A DNA stretch of 64,000 bases from JABDGM01 sp963738665 (GTDB lineage: Bacteria > Planctomycetota > Planctomycetia > Pirellulales > Lacipirellulaceae): contig CAVTXL010000003.1 of NCBI GenBank assembly GCA_963738665.1, positions 372,001 to 436,000 of the forward strand. The letters run 5' to 3'. The position numbers were made by a program, and so were the translations under genes. The notes beneath the pieces were generated by a model. That model was not told the origin of the DNA, made no database searches, and saw nothing but the letters and a program-made list of their open reading frames with translations. Of the stretch, positions 62,806-64,000 are shown piece after piece. Within the stretch, counting starts at the first letter, position 1. Every line of letters begins with the position of its first letter.

Positions 62806-62840
62806 TAGCCCCCGGCAATTCGCCGGGGGCTAATTTTGTT
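62806..62840 (+). terminator. Intrinsic terminator after fabH
   Basis: Perfect 11-base arms 62806-62816 and 62822-62832 (TAGCCCCCGGC) with a 5-base loop, followed by ATTTTGTT. It lies 19 bases after the fabH stop and 19 bases before the pepF start codon. Upstream A/T on the other side could make it work on both strands, but no gene converges on it here. Confidence 0.85.
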
Positions 62841-62858
62841 GAAAAAGGTCATACGTTG

Positions 62859-64000
62859 ATGCCCAAAACCAAAAAACTTCCCCCCCGCCGCGACGTCAAA
62901 CCGGCCGACACGTGGGACCTGTCGAGCCTGTTCAAGAACGACGCCGAGTGGGAGAAGGCGTTCAAGAAATGGGAACGCGAAATCCCCAAGTACGCGCAGT
63001 TCCGCGGCACGCTCGGCGATGGCCCGACTGCACTGGCCAAGTGCCTGGCGTTTGACAGCGATTTCGAACGGGCCGGCGAGCGGCTGGGCAGCTACGCCCA
63101 TTTGAAGACGGCCGAGGATATGGCCAACAGCGATTATCAGCGGATGATCGGCCGCTACGATCACGCCGTCACTCACGCGGCCGAGGCGGCCAGTTTCATC
63201 CGGCCCGAGATTCTCGCCCTGCCGGCTAAGAAGCTCAAGGAATACCTGGCCGCCAAGCCGCTGGACCGCTTCCGGCTGACACTTGAACGATTGATAAGGT
63301 ATAAACCTCATACACTGAGCCCGGCCGAAGAAAAGCTCTTGGCGATGCAGCACGAGATGGCCGACGCTGCCGATCGCGTATTTCGCCAATTGACGGATGC
63401 CGACTTCAAATTCGGCCTGTGCAAAAACGAGAAGGGCGAGAACGTCGAGCTCTCTCACGCGTCGTTTTCCAGTTTCTTGCGCTCGCCCAGCCGCGACCGT
63501 GCGGCGAAATGCCTTCGAACAATACTTCTCCCAATATCAGGCGCACGAAAACGCGCTGGCCGCCGCATACTCCAGCTCCGTGCAAAAAGACGTCTACTAC
63601 GCCCGCGCCCGCAATTACCCCAGCGCCCGCGAGGCCTCGCTGTTTCAGGACAACGTGCCGGTGGCCGTGTACGACAGCTTGATCGACGCCGTCCGCGCGA
63701 AGCTGCCCGCCGTCTACAAATATCTCGAGCTGCGCCGCAAGAAGATGAAGCTCCGCGACATTCGCCACTACGACACCTACGTGCCGATTCTCAGCGAGCT
63801 CGATACGCAGCACACGTGGGACCAGGCCGTCCGCGCGGTGCTGACTTCGCTCGAGCCACTCGGCGACGAATACGGCCGCGTGCTGGCCGAGGGCCTGGGC
63901 GGTCGCTGGTGCGACCGATACCCGAACCAGGGCAAACGCAGCGGCGCGTTCAGCAGCGGCAGCTACGACGGCTGGCCCTACATTTTGATGAACTACCAGC
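62859..64000 (+). CDS. pepF: Oligoendopeptidase F (M3 family), 5' part, one frameshift, cut by the window end
   Basis: Starts at the ATG at 62859 (MPKTKKLPPRRDVKPADTW) and runs off the window. DLSSLFKNDAEWEKAFKKWE, GERLGSYAHLKTAEDMANSD and HTLSPAEEKLLAMQHEMADA are typical of the helical N-terminal half of PepF. The frame changes near 63500; the second frame continues with AFEQYFSQYQAHENALAAAY, ARNYPSAREASLFQDNVPVA and YDTYVPILSEL and is open to base 64000, near KRSGAFSSGSYDGWPYILMN. The zinc motif HExxH lies beyond the window. It should be a cytoplasmic peptidase degrading short peptides. Confidence 0.87.
   Translation, partial: MPKTKKLPPRRDVKPADTWDLSSLFKNDAEWEKAFKKWEREIPKYAQFRGTLGDGPTALAKCLAFDSDFERAGERLGSYAHLKTAEDMANSDYQRMIGRYDHAVTHAAEAASFIRPEILALPAKKLKEYLAAKPLDRFRLTLERLIRYKPHTLSPAEEKLLAMQHEMADAADRVFRQLTDADFKFGLCKNEKGENVELSHASFSSFLRSPSRDRAAKCLRTILLPISGARKRAGRRILQLRAKRRLLRPRPQLPQRPRGLAVSGQRAGGRVRQLDRRRPREAARRLQISRAAPQEDEAPRHSPLRHLRADSQRARYAAHVGPGRPRGADFARATRRRIRPRAGRGPGRSLVRPIPEPGQTQRRVQQRQLRRLALHFDELP

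Noticed and set aside
62805..63458. 217-codon minus-strand frame
   Set aside because: Shadow of the pepF gene; its end overlaps the terminator at 62806.
1..64000. tRNA and rRNA genes
   Set aside because: I looked for T-loop (GGTTCGAATCC-like) sequences with matching acceptor arms and for conserved 16S/23S words and found none. A covariance-model scan would be decisive.

Overview
The window reads as a planctomycete chromosome (Planctomycetota, most like Pirellulales), probably an environmental assembly. The evidence is the gene content: a secreted DUF1549/DUF1553 protein next to a Tat-signal DUF1501 protein, PEP-CTERM sorted proteins, a giant VCBS/UnbV protein, a DUF5989 mini-protein, PQQ- and NHL-type beta-propellers, many secreted glycoside hydrolases, high-GC DNA, and large intergenic regions full of palindromic repeats. 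I see no rRNA, tRNA or CRISPR array.

Layout. 0.7-3.2 kb: KDPG aldolase (-), an acetoacetate-decarboxylase-like protein (+), an SDR oxidoreductase (-). 3.2-8.1 kb, minus strand: rpsO, pnp, a soluble histidine kinase and a GH88 hydrolase. 8.7-18.6 kb: secreted or lipid-anchored proteins (DUF4142, an aromatic-repeat protein, a lipoprotein, a PQQ-like propeller, an M6-like metalloprotease with RG-rich inserts) and a Fis-type regulator with a degenerate receiver. 18.9-20.9 kb: an acyltransferase and a broken nucleotidyltransferase-like gene. 21.3-33 kb, plus strand: GH97, PEP-CTERM, NHL, DUF1549/1553, DUF1501, DUF5989 and the UnbV protein. 33-37 kb, minus strand: GH43 arabinanase, a secreted sugar-locus protein, a PEP-CTERM protein.

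37.6-43.2 kb is an accessory island. It holds an intact ISL3-family element with 8-bp target duplication and two strong hairpins, a 3'-truncated secreted protein, the C-terminal tip of an RHS polymorphic toxin with an adjacent immunity gene, a fragment of an IS3-family transposase, and three diverged copies of a repeat that carries a near-consensus sigma70 promoter.

43.2-64 kb: a HExxH protease, glyA, a CheY-like response regulator, a HEAT/TPR protein, an alpha/beta hydrolase, DUF2617, an EndoIII/MagIII-like glycosylase, rarA, an M61 peptidase fused to a VOC domain, a second GH43, a LysM protein ending in a catalytically dead L,D-transpeptidase-like domain, pyrE, an unknown protein, a KAS III enzyme and the start of oligoendopeptidase F.

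A dominant property of the sequence is single-base frameshifts: about 20 otherwise well conserved genes, including rpsO, pnp, glyA, pyrE, rarA and the KAS III gene, are split between two or more frames. This is far more likely to be consensus error than biology. Gene coordinates below therefore span the whole inferred gene across the frame breaks. Coordinates, motifs and repeats were read by eye; family names come from recognising motifs, not from a search.
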